Part shown: one piece after another, positions 38,081 to 46,626 of the stretch
Numbering within the stretch: position 1 is the stretch's first letter
Layout of the letters: each line of letters opens with the position of its first letter
Assembly: GCF_004015185.1 (NCBI RefSeq)
Contig: NZ_CP025746.1
Location: forward strand, 1,753,776 to 1,817,775
DNA from: Clostridium manihotivorum
Lineage (GTDB): Bacteria > Bacillota > Clostridia > Clostridiales > Clostridiaceae
Reading direction: 5' to 3'
DNA length: 64,000 nucleotides
Made by a program: the position numbers and the translations under genes
Notes under the pieces: generated by a model
Database searches by the model: none
Seen by the model: only the letters and a program-made list of their open reading frames with translations
Told to the model about the DNA's origin: nothing

Positions 38081-38206
38081 CTTAAAGTTCTGTGTTGAAA
38101 TTAAGTGGTCAGTCATCCGATGCTTAAATGTGCTTGCGCTAGTAGCTCGCTCATATAGCATCTCCTTCATTACCACTTAATTTAAACAATATTTTTAAAA
38201 ATAGTC
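38081..38206 (+). repeat. family B palindromic element, near-complete copy
   Basis: TTGAAATTAAGTGGTCAGTC ... GATGCTTAAATG ... GCTCATATAGCATC ... ACCACTTAATTT folds as a long hairpin with an internal GATGCT/AGCATC stem. It is closely similar to 46138-46267, with more mismatches in the outer part. Confidence 0.75.
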
Positions 38207-38371
38207 GGATGTTTAAAGATATATAACTGTATTTCATAATGTATTAAAATTATTCTTTGAATCAAATCTAAAAAAAATTATTTATTAGTTATGCTATAAT
38301 GAAAATGGATATAATCATAAATGGGATACTTCTATTTATGGGTATAAAATCCTATAAAGCCGCATTAACAC

Positions 38372-38417
38372 TATATATTTATATGATTATATGTTTTTAT
38401 AATCATATAAATATATA
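38372..38417 (+). repeat. perfect 19-base inverted repeat
   Basis: TATATATTTATATGATTAT is followed after 8 bases (ATGTTTTT) by its exact complement. It lies in the repeat-rich gap before recQ. There is no T-run of terminator type after it. Confidence 0.7.
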
Positions 38418-38439
38418 ATTTTAGTTAATTGAATTTATA

Positions 38440-38541
38440 ATAGGGAACCATTATGAAAACTTAATTTATACTTGTTATAAAATCCCGGCTTCTGGGGATT
38501 TTGTGGCATGCATAAATTAATAGTTGAAGTTTGTTCCCTAT
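38440..38541 (+). repeat. family A structured repeat, copy 3
   Basis: The outer arms ATAGGGAAC and GTTCCCTAT pair perfectly. The inner TTAATTTAT/ATAAATTAA stem is kept. The apical stem is AAAATCCC with GGGATTTT around GGCTTCTG. It ends 61 bases before the recQ start codon. Confidence 0.82.
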
Positions 38542-38602
38542 AGAAGTTGAACTAATTGATAATTGATATATGGATAAATATTATTGGAGGAAGAACGTAC
38601 TT

Positions 38603-40849
38603 ATGGATCTAAAAGCAAATAATGATATTAAAGAGTTTGATGATAAGGCCTTAGAGATTCTGAACAAATATTTTGGATATAACTCCTTTAGACCTGGACA
38701 GAAGGAAATAATAGACGAGATACTGAAGGGCAATGATACTGTAGCAATAATGCCTACTGGTGGAGGAAAGTCTATATGCTATCAGGTACCAGCTATGATT
38801 ATAGAAGGCTTGACTATAGTTGTTTCCCCTTTGATATCTCTTATGAAGGATCAGGTTGACGCAATTAGAGATATTGGGATAGAGTCAGCTTACATAAATA
38901 GTACTTTAAGCAATAAAGAAATCGATGAAATTTTTGAAACTGCTTTATCAGGAAAACTAAAGATACTTTATGTTGCTCCTGAAAGGTTAGAGACTTCCCA
39001 ATTCCTTAACTTAGTTTCCACCATTGAGGTTGGATTTGTAGCAATCGATGAAGCTCACTGCGTATCTCAATGGGGACATGATTTTAGAACTAGCTATAGA
39101 TTCATAAAAAGTTTTATTAATATATTAAATAAGAGGCCTATTGTGGCAGCTTTTACTGCTACAGCTACAAGTGAAGTTAGAGAAGATATTGCAAAACTTC
39201 TAGGCTTGCAACAGCCTAAGGTTTTTATCTCAGGTTTTGATAGAGAAAATATAAAAATAAACATAATAAAAGGTGCAAATAAAAAGCATTTCATTTTGGA
39301 TTTTATAAAAGAGAATCTAGAGTCAGCTGGAATAATATATGCTGCAACAAGAAAAGAAGTGGATAGTATTCATGAATATCTAAGTTCTAAAAATATAAGT
39401 TGTACTAGATATCATGCAGGACTTAGTGATGATGAAAGAAGTAGAAATCAAGAGGATTTCGTTTATGATAGATATAATGTTATGATTGCTACTAACGCTT
39501 TTGGTATGGGAATAGATAAACCTAATATTCGATATGTTATACATTATAACATGCCTAAAAACATAGAAGGGTATTATCAAGAGATAGGTAGAGCGGGAAG
39601 AGATGGAGAAGAAAGTCAGGCTATACTCTTATTTTCACCTGGAGATATACATACTCAAAAATATATAATTGATATCGGAACTGGTAATGAAATAAGAAAG
39701 GTCAATGAGTATAAAAAGCTTCAAAATATGACTGACTTAGTTTATAGCAACGATTGTTATAGAAAGTATATATTAAATTACTTCGGAGAAGAGTACGATA
39801 AAAAATGTAACAAGTGCAGCAATTGTGAGGTAGAAGGAGAACTTACCAATAAGACCTTAGATGCTCAGAAGGTTTTGTCCTGTGTATATAGAATGAAAAG
39901 GCCTTATGGAGTTACGGTTTTAATTGATACCTTGAGAGGCTCAGAGAATAAAAAGATAAAAGATATAGGCTTCCATAAACTTTCAACTTATGGAATAATG
40001 AAGGATTATTCAAAAGATGATCTTAAAAATTTCATAAACACTTTAGTGTCTCATAGAATATTAGCTTATGATGAAGGGGAGTATCCGGTTGTAAGGCTAA
40101 ATGAAAGGTCTATGAGTGTACTTAGAGGCGAAGAAGAGGTTTGGTTTAAGGAAATACAGAAGGCTAAGAAGATAGTAGAGGATAATTCTTTATTTGAGAT
40201 ACTAAGAAATCTGAGAAGAGAAATAGCTGTAGAAGAAAAGGTTCCACCTTACATAGTCTTTGGAGATGCAACCTTAAAAGAAATGAGTTCTAGATTTCCT
40301 AAAAACCTAGAACAATTAGGTGATATATCTGGTGTAGGTGAACTAAAATTAAATAAATATGGAGAAAGATTTGTTAATACTATAGCTAGCTATTTAGAAG
40401 AGAATCAGCTAGAAGTATCTTTTGAATATAAAAAGAAGGAAAAGTCCGTTAGAAGTACTTCAGCCTCAAGGGAGTCGGATGAAACGCATTCGGAAAAATT
40501 AATGAAGCAAAAAGAAAATAGCAGTAATAAAGAAGTTAAGAAAAAATCCTATATGATAACAATTGAAATGCTTAGGGATAAATTAAGTTTATTAAGCATA
40601 GCTAAAGAACGAGAAATTACTATTTCCACAATTTGCAGTCATCTTGAGCAATACGTTTTAGAAGGTAATGAAATAGATTTCCAAATTGATTTTACAGATG
40701 TACTTAGCGTGGATAGAGAAAATCTAATATTAGAAGCAGTGAAAGAAGTAGGAGATGAAAAATTAAAACCTATAAAAGAAAAGATTGATGGTGAAATATC
40801 CTACGATGAAATAAAAGTTGCTCTTTTGAAGAATAGACTAATAGTATAG
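38603..40849 (+). CDS. recQ: RecQ-family ATP-dependent DNA helicase
   Basis: 748 residues from ATG 38603, which has GGAGGA upstream (the frame is open from 38570, without a ribosome binding site). Helicase motifs include FGYNSFRPGQKEII, Walker A MPTGGGKSICYQ, DEAHC, QWGHDFR and the GRAGRDGEE end of motif VI. The RQC zinc site (CYRKYILNYFGEEYDKKCNKCSNC region) and winged helix follow at about 365-510, then HRDC at about 530-600 and a C-terminal HTH_40-like domain after a charged linker. It unwinds 3'-5' in recombination and fork repair. Monocistronic. Confidence 0.95.
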   Translation: MDLKANNDIKEFDDKALEILNKYFGYNSFRPGQKEIIDEILKGNDTVAIMPTGGGKSICYQVPAMIIEGLTIVVSPLISLMKDQVDAIRDIGIESAYINSTLSNKEIDEIFETALSGKLKILYVAPERLETSQFLNLVSTIEVGFVAIDEAHCVSQWGHDFRTSYRFIKSFINILNKRPIVAAFTATATSEVREDIAKLLGLQQPKVFISGFDRENIKINIIKGANKKHFILDFIKENLESAGIIYAATRKEVDSIHEYLSSKNISCTRYHAGLSDDERSRNQEDFVYDRYNVMIATNAFGMGIDKPNIRYVIHYNMPKNIEGYYQEIGRAGRDGEESQAILLFSPGDIHTQKYIIDIGTGNEIRKVNEYKKLQNMTDLVYSNDCYRKYILNYFGEEYDKKCNKCSNCEVEGELTNKTLDAQKVLSCVYRMKRPYGVTVLIDTLRGSENKKIKDIGFHKLSTYGIMKDYSKDDLKNFINTLVSHRILAYDEGEYPVVRLNERSMSVLRGEEEVWFKEIQKAKKIVEDNSLFEILRNLRREIAVEEKVPPYIVFGDATLKEMSSRFPKNLEQLGDISGVGELKLNKYGERFVNTIASYLEENQLEVSFEYKKKEKSVRSTSASRESDETHSEKLMKQKENSSNKEVKKKSYMITIEMLRDKLSLLSIAKEREITISTICSHLEQYVLEGNEIDFQIDFTDVLSVDRENLILEAVKEVGDEKLKPIKEKIDGEISYDEIKVALLKNRLIV

Positions 40850-41070
40850 CTAAGGTTAAAGGGATATTTTGAAGTTAAATGAATAGCCATCCGATTCTTT
40901 TATGACATTATCTACTTTAGGAAAATACTAAATATAGTTGTAAGTCCTATTTTGATGATAGGATTTTAACATTTATGATTGGTTCTATTTTTAACAAGTG
41001 CTTTCTATGAAAAATTAAAATATAAACAAAAATACGTAAAAAAAGTAAATATAATAAAATATAGTATAAC

Positions 41071-41120
41071 AAACACCATATAAAAGTAGGGGTATTACCT
41101 CTTTTTGTATGGTGTTTTCT
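41071..41120 (+). terminator. terminator between recQ and apbE
   Basis: AACACCATATAAAAG pairs with CTTTTTGTATGGTGTT and is followed by TTCTATTT. The 200 bases between the recQ stop and this hairpin hold one degenerate family B trace and nothing else visible. Confidence 0.75.
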
Positions 41121-41194
41121 ATTTGAGATGATAGGAATAAGTTAAAAATTTATCTTGATAAAGAAAAATTAACATAAAACTTTGGTAAAGGTTA

Positions 41195-41223
41195 TTGCAA
41201 TTAGTAAATAAAAGCTTTATAAT
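41195..41223 (+). promoter_or_regulatory. sigma-A promoter of apbE
   Basis: TTGCAA, exactly 17 bases, TATAAT. The Fur-like box begins 12 bases downstream of the -10. Confidence 0.75.
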
Positions 41224-41234
41224 GTGAAATGTTT

Positions 41235-41253
41235 GACAATGAAAATCGGTATC
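41235..41253 (+). promoter_or_regulatory. Fur-box-like operator upstream of apbE
   Basis: GACAATGAAAATCGGTATC matches 15 of 19 positions of the classical Fur box GATAATGATAATCATTATC. It overlaps the expected transcription start, where a bound repressor would block initiation. A better match lies upstream of the next gene. Confidence 0.55.
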
Positions 41254-41294
41254 AATAGTGAAGTTAAGATAATTTCATATGAAGGGATAATAGT

Positions 41295-42260
41295 ATGAGT
41301 AATTATTATGAAATTGAAACATTATGCATGGGGACAATAATAAGTCAAAGAGTATATGGTATCAATTCAGAGATAGCAGCTATTAAGGTTGAAGAAGAAA
41401 TGAAGAGACTAGAGTACATCATGAACTTTTTCTCTGAAACTAGTGAAGTTTCTAGAATAAACAAATCAGCTGGAAAATATGCTGTTGAGGTTGGAGCCGA
41501 GGTTTTATATGTTTTAAATAGAGCAAAATATTTCTCGGAGATTTGCAAAGGAACCTTTGATGTTACAGTTGGACCTTTAGCTAAGCTTTGGGGGATATTT
41601 ACTAATAAAGCTAGGATTCCAACTAAGGAAGAAATTGAGCAAGCTCTTAGCGTTGTAAGTTATAAAGATATAAGTATTGACAACGGACTAGGGGAAGTAA
41701 GGCTTATGAAAAGGGGTGAAAGTCTAGACCTAGGGGCTATAGCAAAGGGATATGCCGCTGATAGAGCTATGGATATATATAGGCAGTATGGTATAGAGTC
41801 AGCTTTTGTAAATCTAGGTGGTAATGTAATGGTTTTAGGGAATAAACCAGATAATTCACCTTGGAGAATAGGAATACAGAATCCTTTTCTTGAAAGAGGT
41901 GTATGCTTAGGGTCAGTGAATGCATTTAATAAGACTGTGGTTACTTCAGGGGATTATGTTAGATTTTTTGAAAAGGATAATAAGAAATATCATCATATTA
42001 TAGACCCAAGGACAGGGTATCCATCTGACTCAAATCTTGTTAGTGCAACAATTGTAGCTGATCAATCAATTGGTGCAGATGCGGTATCTACTGGCATATT
42101 TATACTAGGACTTGATGAGGGAATTAATGTAGTTAAAGAATTAAAAGGCATGGAAGCTATTTTTGTCACAAAGAATAAAGAAGTTCATATTACTAAGGGT
42201 TTAGAAAAAGACTTTACATTTTTTGAAGGAATGGATCAATTTAAAGTAATAATTAGATAG
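41295..42260 (+). CDS. apbE: ApbE-type FAD:protein FMN transferase
   Basis: 321 residues. ApbE cleaves FAD and attaches FMN to a Thr or Ser in FMN_bind domains. Visible family features are MGTIISQRVYG near the start, DLGAIAKGYAADRAM at about 143-157, NLGGNVMVLG, the VVTSGDYVRFF strand, HHIIDPRTGYPS and the metal-binding GADAVSTGIF at about 257-266. It lacks the usual signal peptide or lipobox, so flavin transfer would happen in the cytosol unless export is unconventional. The next gene encodes a protein with eight FMN acceptor sites, the obvious substrate. A Fur-like box lies upstream. Confidence 0.94.
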   Translation: MSNYYEIETLCMGTIISQRVYGINSEIAAIKVEEEMKRLEYIMNFFSETSEVSRINKSAGKYAVEVGAEVLYVLNRAKYFSEICKGTFDVTVGPLAKLWGIFTNKARIPTKEEIEQALSVVSYKDISIDNGLGEVRLMKRGESLDLGAIAKGYAADRAMDIYRQYGIESAFVNLGGNVMVLGNKPDNSPWRIGIQNPFLERGVCLGSVNAFNKTVVTSGDYVRFFEKDNKKYHHIIDPRTGYPSDSNLVSATIVADQSIGADAVSTGIFILGLDEGINVVKELKGMEAIFVTKNKEVHITKGLEKDFTFFEGMDQFKVIIR

Positions 42261-42315
42261 AATTTTAATGGATGCTATTTATTTTTGTAATAGCTATATT
42301 TTTTAAGAAGTCAAT

Positions 42316-42334
42316 GATAATGAAAATCATTAAT
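42316..42334 (+). promoter_or_regulatory. Fur-box-like operator upstream of the flavoprotein gene
   Basis: GATAATGAAAATCATTAAT matches 16 of 19 positions of the classical Fur box, including both GATAAT-like and ATCATT halves. It is 73 bases ahead of the start codon, between apbE and the flavoprotein gene. Confidence 0.65.
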
Positions 42335-42406
42335 TGAATTTTGTGCCTTATTATTTAGCCTAAAATATTTAATGTTAGAACTTTACGATCTTATGGAGGG
42401 ATTATT

Positions 42407-45400
42407 TTGAACGCTAAAGCTTTAGATTTTAAGAAGAAGATAAATAAATTGAAGAGAAAAACATCACCATTGAAGATTACTAGATTCTTTGTACAATTGA
42501 TATTTTTATATTTCTTTTCTGGATTTTTCACTCTAGCTTTTACAGGCTTTAAGAGTACGCTTATGAGAATGACAAAGGAAGACTTTAGTTTAGCGAATTC
42601 TTTTACCTTTGTCGCAGCTTTTGCAACTGTTGTTGTCTTATCATTTTTAGCTGGAAGGATATTCTGTGGGTGGCTGTGTGCATTTGGAACCTTTAATGAT
42701 TTCTTATACTTTGTAGGTAGAAAGATATTTAAGAAAAAGTTAAAGATATCGGAAAAACTAGATAAAAGATTAAAGTACTTAAAGTATATCATACTAGTAG
42801 GTATTATTATTTTTATATGGTTTATGAATTTATCACCTCAAAGTAACATGAATCCATGGGATGCATTTGCTCAAATTCCTCAAGCTAAAACTATGATTAC
42901 TCAAATTCCAATAGCTTTTATTGTATTAGCTTTTATAGCTGTTGGTGCTATGTTTATAGAAAGATTCTTCTGTAGATATCTTTGTCCTCTTGGAGCTGTA
43001 TTGGCTATAACTTCAAAGTTTAAGATAATGAAGATCAGTAAGCCAAGTGCCCAATGTGGTAAGTGTACAATGTGTACACATAATTGTCCAATGGGGATTA
43101 ATTTATCAAAGGTTGAGGTTGTTGACAGTGGTGAATGTATATCATGCTTTAAGTGCGTAGATACATGTCATAGAAGCAACCCTCAGGTTGTAGCTTTTGG
43201 TAAGTTGAATTTTAGATGGTACGCTACAGCAATAGCAGCAGTTTTAATATTTGGGCTTATGTTCTGGGGGAAGAAGTTTGTAAAGCCAGAAACTAAATTT
43301 GCTAATAAAGTAGCTACAGCACAGATAGCGGAAGCTGATGAAGATATATATACTGATGGTGTTTATACAGGTATAGGAAAGGGCTTTAGACCTAACCTAA
43401 AGGTAGAAGTTAAGATTTTAAAAGGAAAGATAGCTGATATTAAGGTGATTTCTCATGATGAGACTAAGGGGTACTATGAGCAAGCTTTTGATATAGTTCC
43501 AAAAGAAATAATAGCAGCCCAATCTGTAGAAGTTGATACAGTATCAGGTGCTACAAAGTCAAGTAATGGTATAAAATCAGCAGTAGGTGATGCTCTTAAT
43601 AAGGCTAGAAAGAAGGGAACTAAGCGTAAGACTTCAGAAAATAAGGCTCAGGAAACTACAGAACAAAGTTCTGAAGAAAACAAAACTGCTCAAACTACTG
43701 ATGTTTCAATGGATAAAAACGTTAAGTTCAAGGATGGAGTTTATACTGGTGTTGGCACAGGGTATCAGCCTGGACTAACAGTATCAGTAACTATAAAGGA
43801 CGGAAAGATAACTGATATAAAGATAGTATCTAGCAATGAAACAGCAGGTTTCAAAGAAAAGGCTTTTGCAGTAGTGCCAAAGGAAATAATAGCAGCACAA
43901 TCAACTTCCGTTGATGCAGTATCCGGTGCAACCTTCTCAAGTAGAGGAGTTATGGCAGCAGTTAAGAATGCACTACAAAAAGCAATTGTAAGCGGTGAAC
44001 TACCAGCAGATGCTAATGCTACTTCAAGTACCTCAGCAAATACTAATACAGCAGCAAGCACAACCCCAAGTGAAGATAGTACAAAAGTTAATGACACTAA
44101 TCTTAAGTATAAAGATGGAGTTTATGAAGGAATAGGACAAGGTTTTGGGAAAAATCTTAAGGTGTCAGTTACAGTAAGTGGTGGAAAGATAGCTGCTATA
44201 TCAATATTAAGCCATAACGAGACTAAAGGATTTTATGAAAAGCCATTTGAGATGGTACCAAAGGAAATAATACAAAAGCAAAGTACAAATGTAGATGCTG
44301 TATCAGGAGCAACATACTCAAGTAGAGGGGTTATGGCTGCAGTTAGAAATGCTCTAAGTAATGCAGTTGTTAGCGGTGTAATGCCAGCGGATACTACGCC
44401 AGCAACTTCAGCGCCTGTTGAGAATACTACACCAAGCAATGGAGATAGTAGTAATTCTAATAATCAAAGTGGAAATAACACAACACCATCAAATAGCACA
44501 AATGCTACAAATAACTCTAACCCAACAAATAGCTCAGTTTTATATAAAGACGGTGAATATACTGGTGTAGGTAGAGGATTTAGTCCTAATCTTAAGGTTT
44601 TAGTTACAGTTAAAGATGGAAAAATAGCTGAGGTAAAAGTATTAGAGCATGATGAAACTGAAGGATTTTATGAAAAAGCTTTTAGTACAGTACCTAAGGA
44701 AATAATAGAAAAACAAAGTACATCTGTAGATACTGTATCTGGGGCTACAAGGTCAAGTAAAGGTATAATAGAAGCTGTAAATAATGCTTTAAAGGATGCA
44801 ACAGTAACTTCAAATAATAATGAAAATAACGGTGGCTCAAGTAACAATACAGGTAGTGGAACAACTACTCCAGGAGAAGGAAACAACACTAATCCTGGAA
44901 ATACAACTACTAACCCAGGTGGCAACGGAACTACAGAACCAGGAAATCAAAATAATAATGGAATAGAGATCAATAAGAACGCTCATCTATATAAAGATGG
45001 AATATATACTGGTATAGGTAAGGGAAGAAGATCTAACCTTATAGTTGATGTAACTATAAAAGATAATAAAATCACAAATATAAATCCTATATATTATAGA
45101 GAAGACAGAGAGTACTTTAAAAATGCTATGGATCCAATGGCTCAGAAAATAATTACTGCACAATCTACAGAGGTAGATGCAGTTTCAGGAGCTACACAAA
45201 CAAGTGATGGAATAAAACAAGCAGTTAATAATGCATTGGACAAGGCAGTATATAAAGATGGAACTTTTGCAGGAGCTGCAAGAGGATATAATAGAAAAGA
45301 TATAATAAATGTCAATGTTACAGTGAAGGAAGGCAAACTTACAAATATTGATCTAGTATCTCAGGGTGAAACTCCACAATACTTTGAAAAGGTATGGCCG

Positions 45401-46138
45401 GTGATACCAAATGAGATTATTAAGGCTCAAACAACTTTTGTCGATACAATTTCTGGAGCCACAAGATCAAGCAATGGTGTGATAAATGCTGTGAAGACTG
45501 CTTTAGCTCAAGATCAATCTATGGGTGAAGTGAGCACTTATCCATCACAAGAACAAACAATTGCTCCTTTTAGAGACGGGATTTATAAAGGTACTGCTAC
45601 AGGATATAAAGAAAACCTCAATGTTTCTGTAACTGTAAAGGACAATAAAATAATAAAGATAGATTTAGGTGATAACCAAGAAACCCAAAAGTATTTCTCT
45701 AAAGCATGGCCAGTTGTTCCTAATTCAATTATTGACAAGCAATCAGCTTCTGTTGATACAGTATCTGGTGCAACAAGATCAAGCCTTGGAATAATAAATG
45801 CAGTGAAGGATGCTTTAAGACAATCAAAGTTAGCTCTTACAGCAGATCCGGTAGCTCCTTATAAAGATGGTACTTATAGAGGAATAGGAAAAGGATATAA
45901 GGATGGCTTAAATCTAGATGTTACAGTAAAGGATAATAAGATAGTAAGTATTGATTTGAAAGAAAACAACGAGACTCAAAAGTATTTTGAAAAAGCTTGG
46001 AAACCTGTTTCAGGTTCAATATTAGAGAAGCAATCTACTAAAGTTGATACTATATCTGGTGCAACTAGATCAAGTAATGGAATAATTGATGCAGTAAAAG
46101 ATGCACTTAGAAAGGCCCACGACGCTACTTTAAACTAA
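42407..46138 (+). CDS. membrane polyferredoxin with eight flavinylated FMN_bind domains
   Basis: 1243 residues from TTG 42407 (GGAGGG upstream). The N-terminal NapH/NosR-like part has four membrane helices (about 24-45, 65-87, 125-143, 166-186) with FCGWLCAFG and FCRYLCPLG loops. Two cytosolic 4Fe-4S motifs follow (Cys217/220/223/227 and Cys244/247/250/254), then a fifth helix at about 277-296. The rest is extracytoplasmic: eight FMN_bind domains, each with a V-D-x-[VI]-S-G-A-T motif whose Thr (383, 509, 636, 781, 930, 1019, 1123, 1220) is the expected FMN attachment site. Ser/Thr/Asn/Gly-rich linkers separate domains 1-5, while domains 5-8 are closely packed. It should pass electrons from the cytosol across the membrane along a flavin chain. 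The final acceptor is unknown. Confidence 0.93.
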   Translation: MNAKALDFKKKINKLKRKTSPLKITRFFVQLIFLYFFSGFFTLAFTGFKSTLMRMTKEDFSLANSFTFVAAFATVVVLSFLAGRIFCGWLCAFGTFNDFLYFVGRKIFKKKLKISEKLDKRLKYLKYIILVGIIIFIWFMNLSPQSNMNPWDAFAQIPQAKTMITQIPIAFIVLAFIAVGAMFIERFFCRYLCPLGAVLAITSKFKIMKISKPSAQCGKCTMCTHNCPMGINLSKVEVVDSGECISCFKCVDTCHRSNPQVVAFGKLNFRWYATAIAAVLIFGLMFWGKKFVKPETKFANKVATAQIAEADEDIYTDGVYTGIGKGFRPNLKVEVKILKGKIADIKVISHDETKGYYEQAFDIVPKEIIAAQSVEVDTVSGATKSSNGIKSAVGDALNKARKKGTKRKTSENKAQETTEQSSEENKTAQTTDVSMDKNVKFKDGVYTGVGTGYQPGLTVSVTIKDGKITDIKIVSSNETAGFKEKAFAVVPKEIIAAQSTSVDAVSGATFSSRGVMAAVKNALQKAIVSGELPADANATSSTSANTNTAASTTPSEDSTKVNDTNLKYKDGVYEGIGQGFGKNLKVSVTVSGGKIAAISILSHNETKGFYEKPFEMVPKEIIQKQSTNVDAVSGATYSSRGVMAAVRNALSNAVVSGVMPADTTPATSAPVENTTPSNGDSSNSNNQSGNNTTPSNSTNATNNSNPTNSSVLYKDGEYTGVGRGFSPNLKVLVTVKDGKIAEVKVLEHDETEGFYEKAFSTVPKEIIEKQSTSVDTVSGATRSSKGIIEAVNNALKDATVTSNNNENNGGSSNNTGSGTTTPGEGNNTNPGNTTTNPGGNGTTEPGNQNNNGIEINKNAHLYKDGIYTGIGKGRRSNLIVDVTIKDNKITNINPIYYREDREYFKNAMDPMAQKIITAQSTEVDAVSGATQTSDGIKQAVNNALDKAVYKDGTFAGAARGYNRKDIINVNVTVKEGKLTNIDLVSQGETPQYFEKVWPVIPNEIIKAQTTFVDTISGATRSSNGVINAVKTALAQDQSMGEVSTYPSQEQTIAPFRDGIYKGTATGYKENLNVSVTVKDNKIIKIDLGDNQETQKYFSKAWPVVPNSIIDKQSASVDTVSGATRSSLGIINAVKDALRQSKLALTADPVAPYKDGTYRGIGKGYKDGLNLDVTVKDNKIVSIDLKENNETQKYFEKAWKPVSGSILEKQSTKVDTISGATRSSNGIIDAVKDALRKAHDATLN

Positions 46139-46267
46139 GGCTCTGTAAAGCACAGTTAAAATTAAGTGGTCAGTCATCCGATGCTTAGATGAGCTTGCGC
46201 TAGTTGCTCGCTCATATAGCATCTCCTTCATGACCACTTAATTCAACATTATTCTTAGACATAGCCT
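46138..46267 (+). repeat. family B palindromic element, full copy
   Basis: About 130 bases. The terminal arms AGGCTCTGT and ACATAGCCT pair with one mismatch. Inside them AATTAAGTGGTCA pairs perfectly with TGACCACTTAATT, and GATGCT/ATGAGC pair with GCTCAT/AGCATC in the apex. It begins at the last base of the flavoprotein stop codon. No coding potential. Looks like a MITE or REP-type element. Confidence 0.8.
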
Positions 46268-46320
46268 AAAATTATGCTAACTATTTGAATAGATGCAATT
46301 ATAAGGGGATAAGTGATAGT

Positions 46321-46352
46321 AAAAAGCTAGGATATTATGTCCTAGCTTTTTT
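46321..46352 (+). terminator. terminator upstream of amtB
   Basis: AAAAAGCTAGGA pairs with TCCTAGCTTTTTT around a TATTATG loop. It probably ends the flavoprotein transcript. Confidence 0.88.
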
Positions 46353-46510
46353 GAATGTAATATTATACATAGAATTATTTTAAAATGCAAGTATTATGAT
46401 TTAAAAATATGGATAAATTGAATTTTGATTGAATTCAATTTATGAAAACGATAGTAAAATCTAAGATTCATAAAAAATATGCTGATTTTACCTATAAAGT
46501 TAACATAATA

Positions 46511-46539
46511 TTGATAGCACTTTTTTCAGTGTATAGAAT
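46511..46539 (+). promoter_or_regulatory. sigma-A promoter of amtB-glnK
   Basis: TTGATA, exactly 17 bases, TAGAAT, 87 bases ahead of the AmtB start. Confidence 0.6.
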
Positions 46540-46626
46540 TAGTATATAAATAATAATTAATTATTATAAAGGTACAGTTTATAACGCTACTAATTAAAAA
46601 AATAATATTAAAGGGGGAGAATATTT

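Noticed and set aside
43500..46100. Repeated DNA inside the flavoprotein gene as a possible CRISPR or satellite array
   Set aside because: The periodicity comes from eight protein domains of about 80-85 residues with different linkers; DNA identity between units is moderate and the frame is open throughout.
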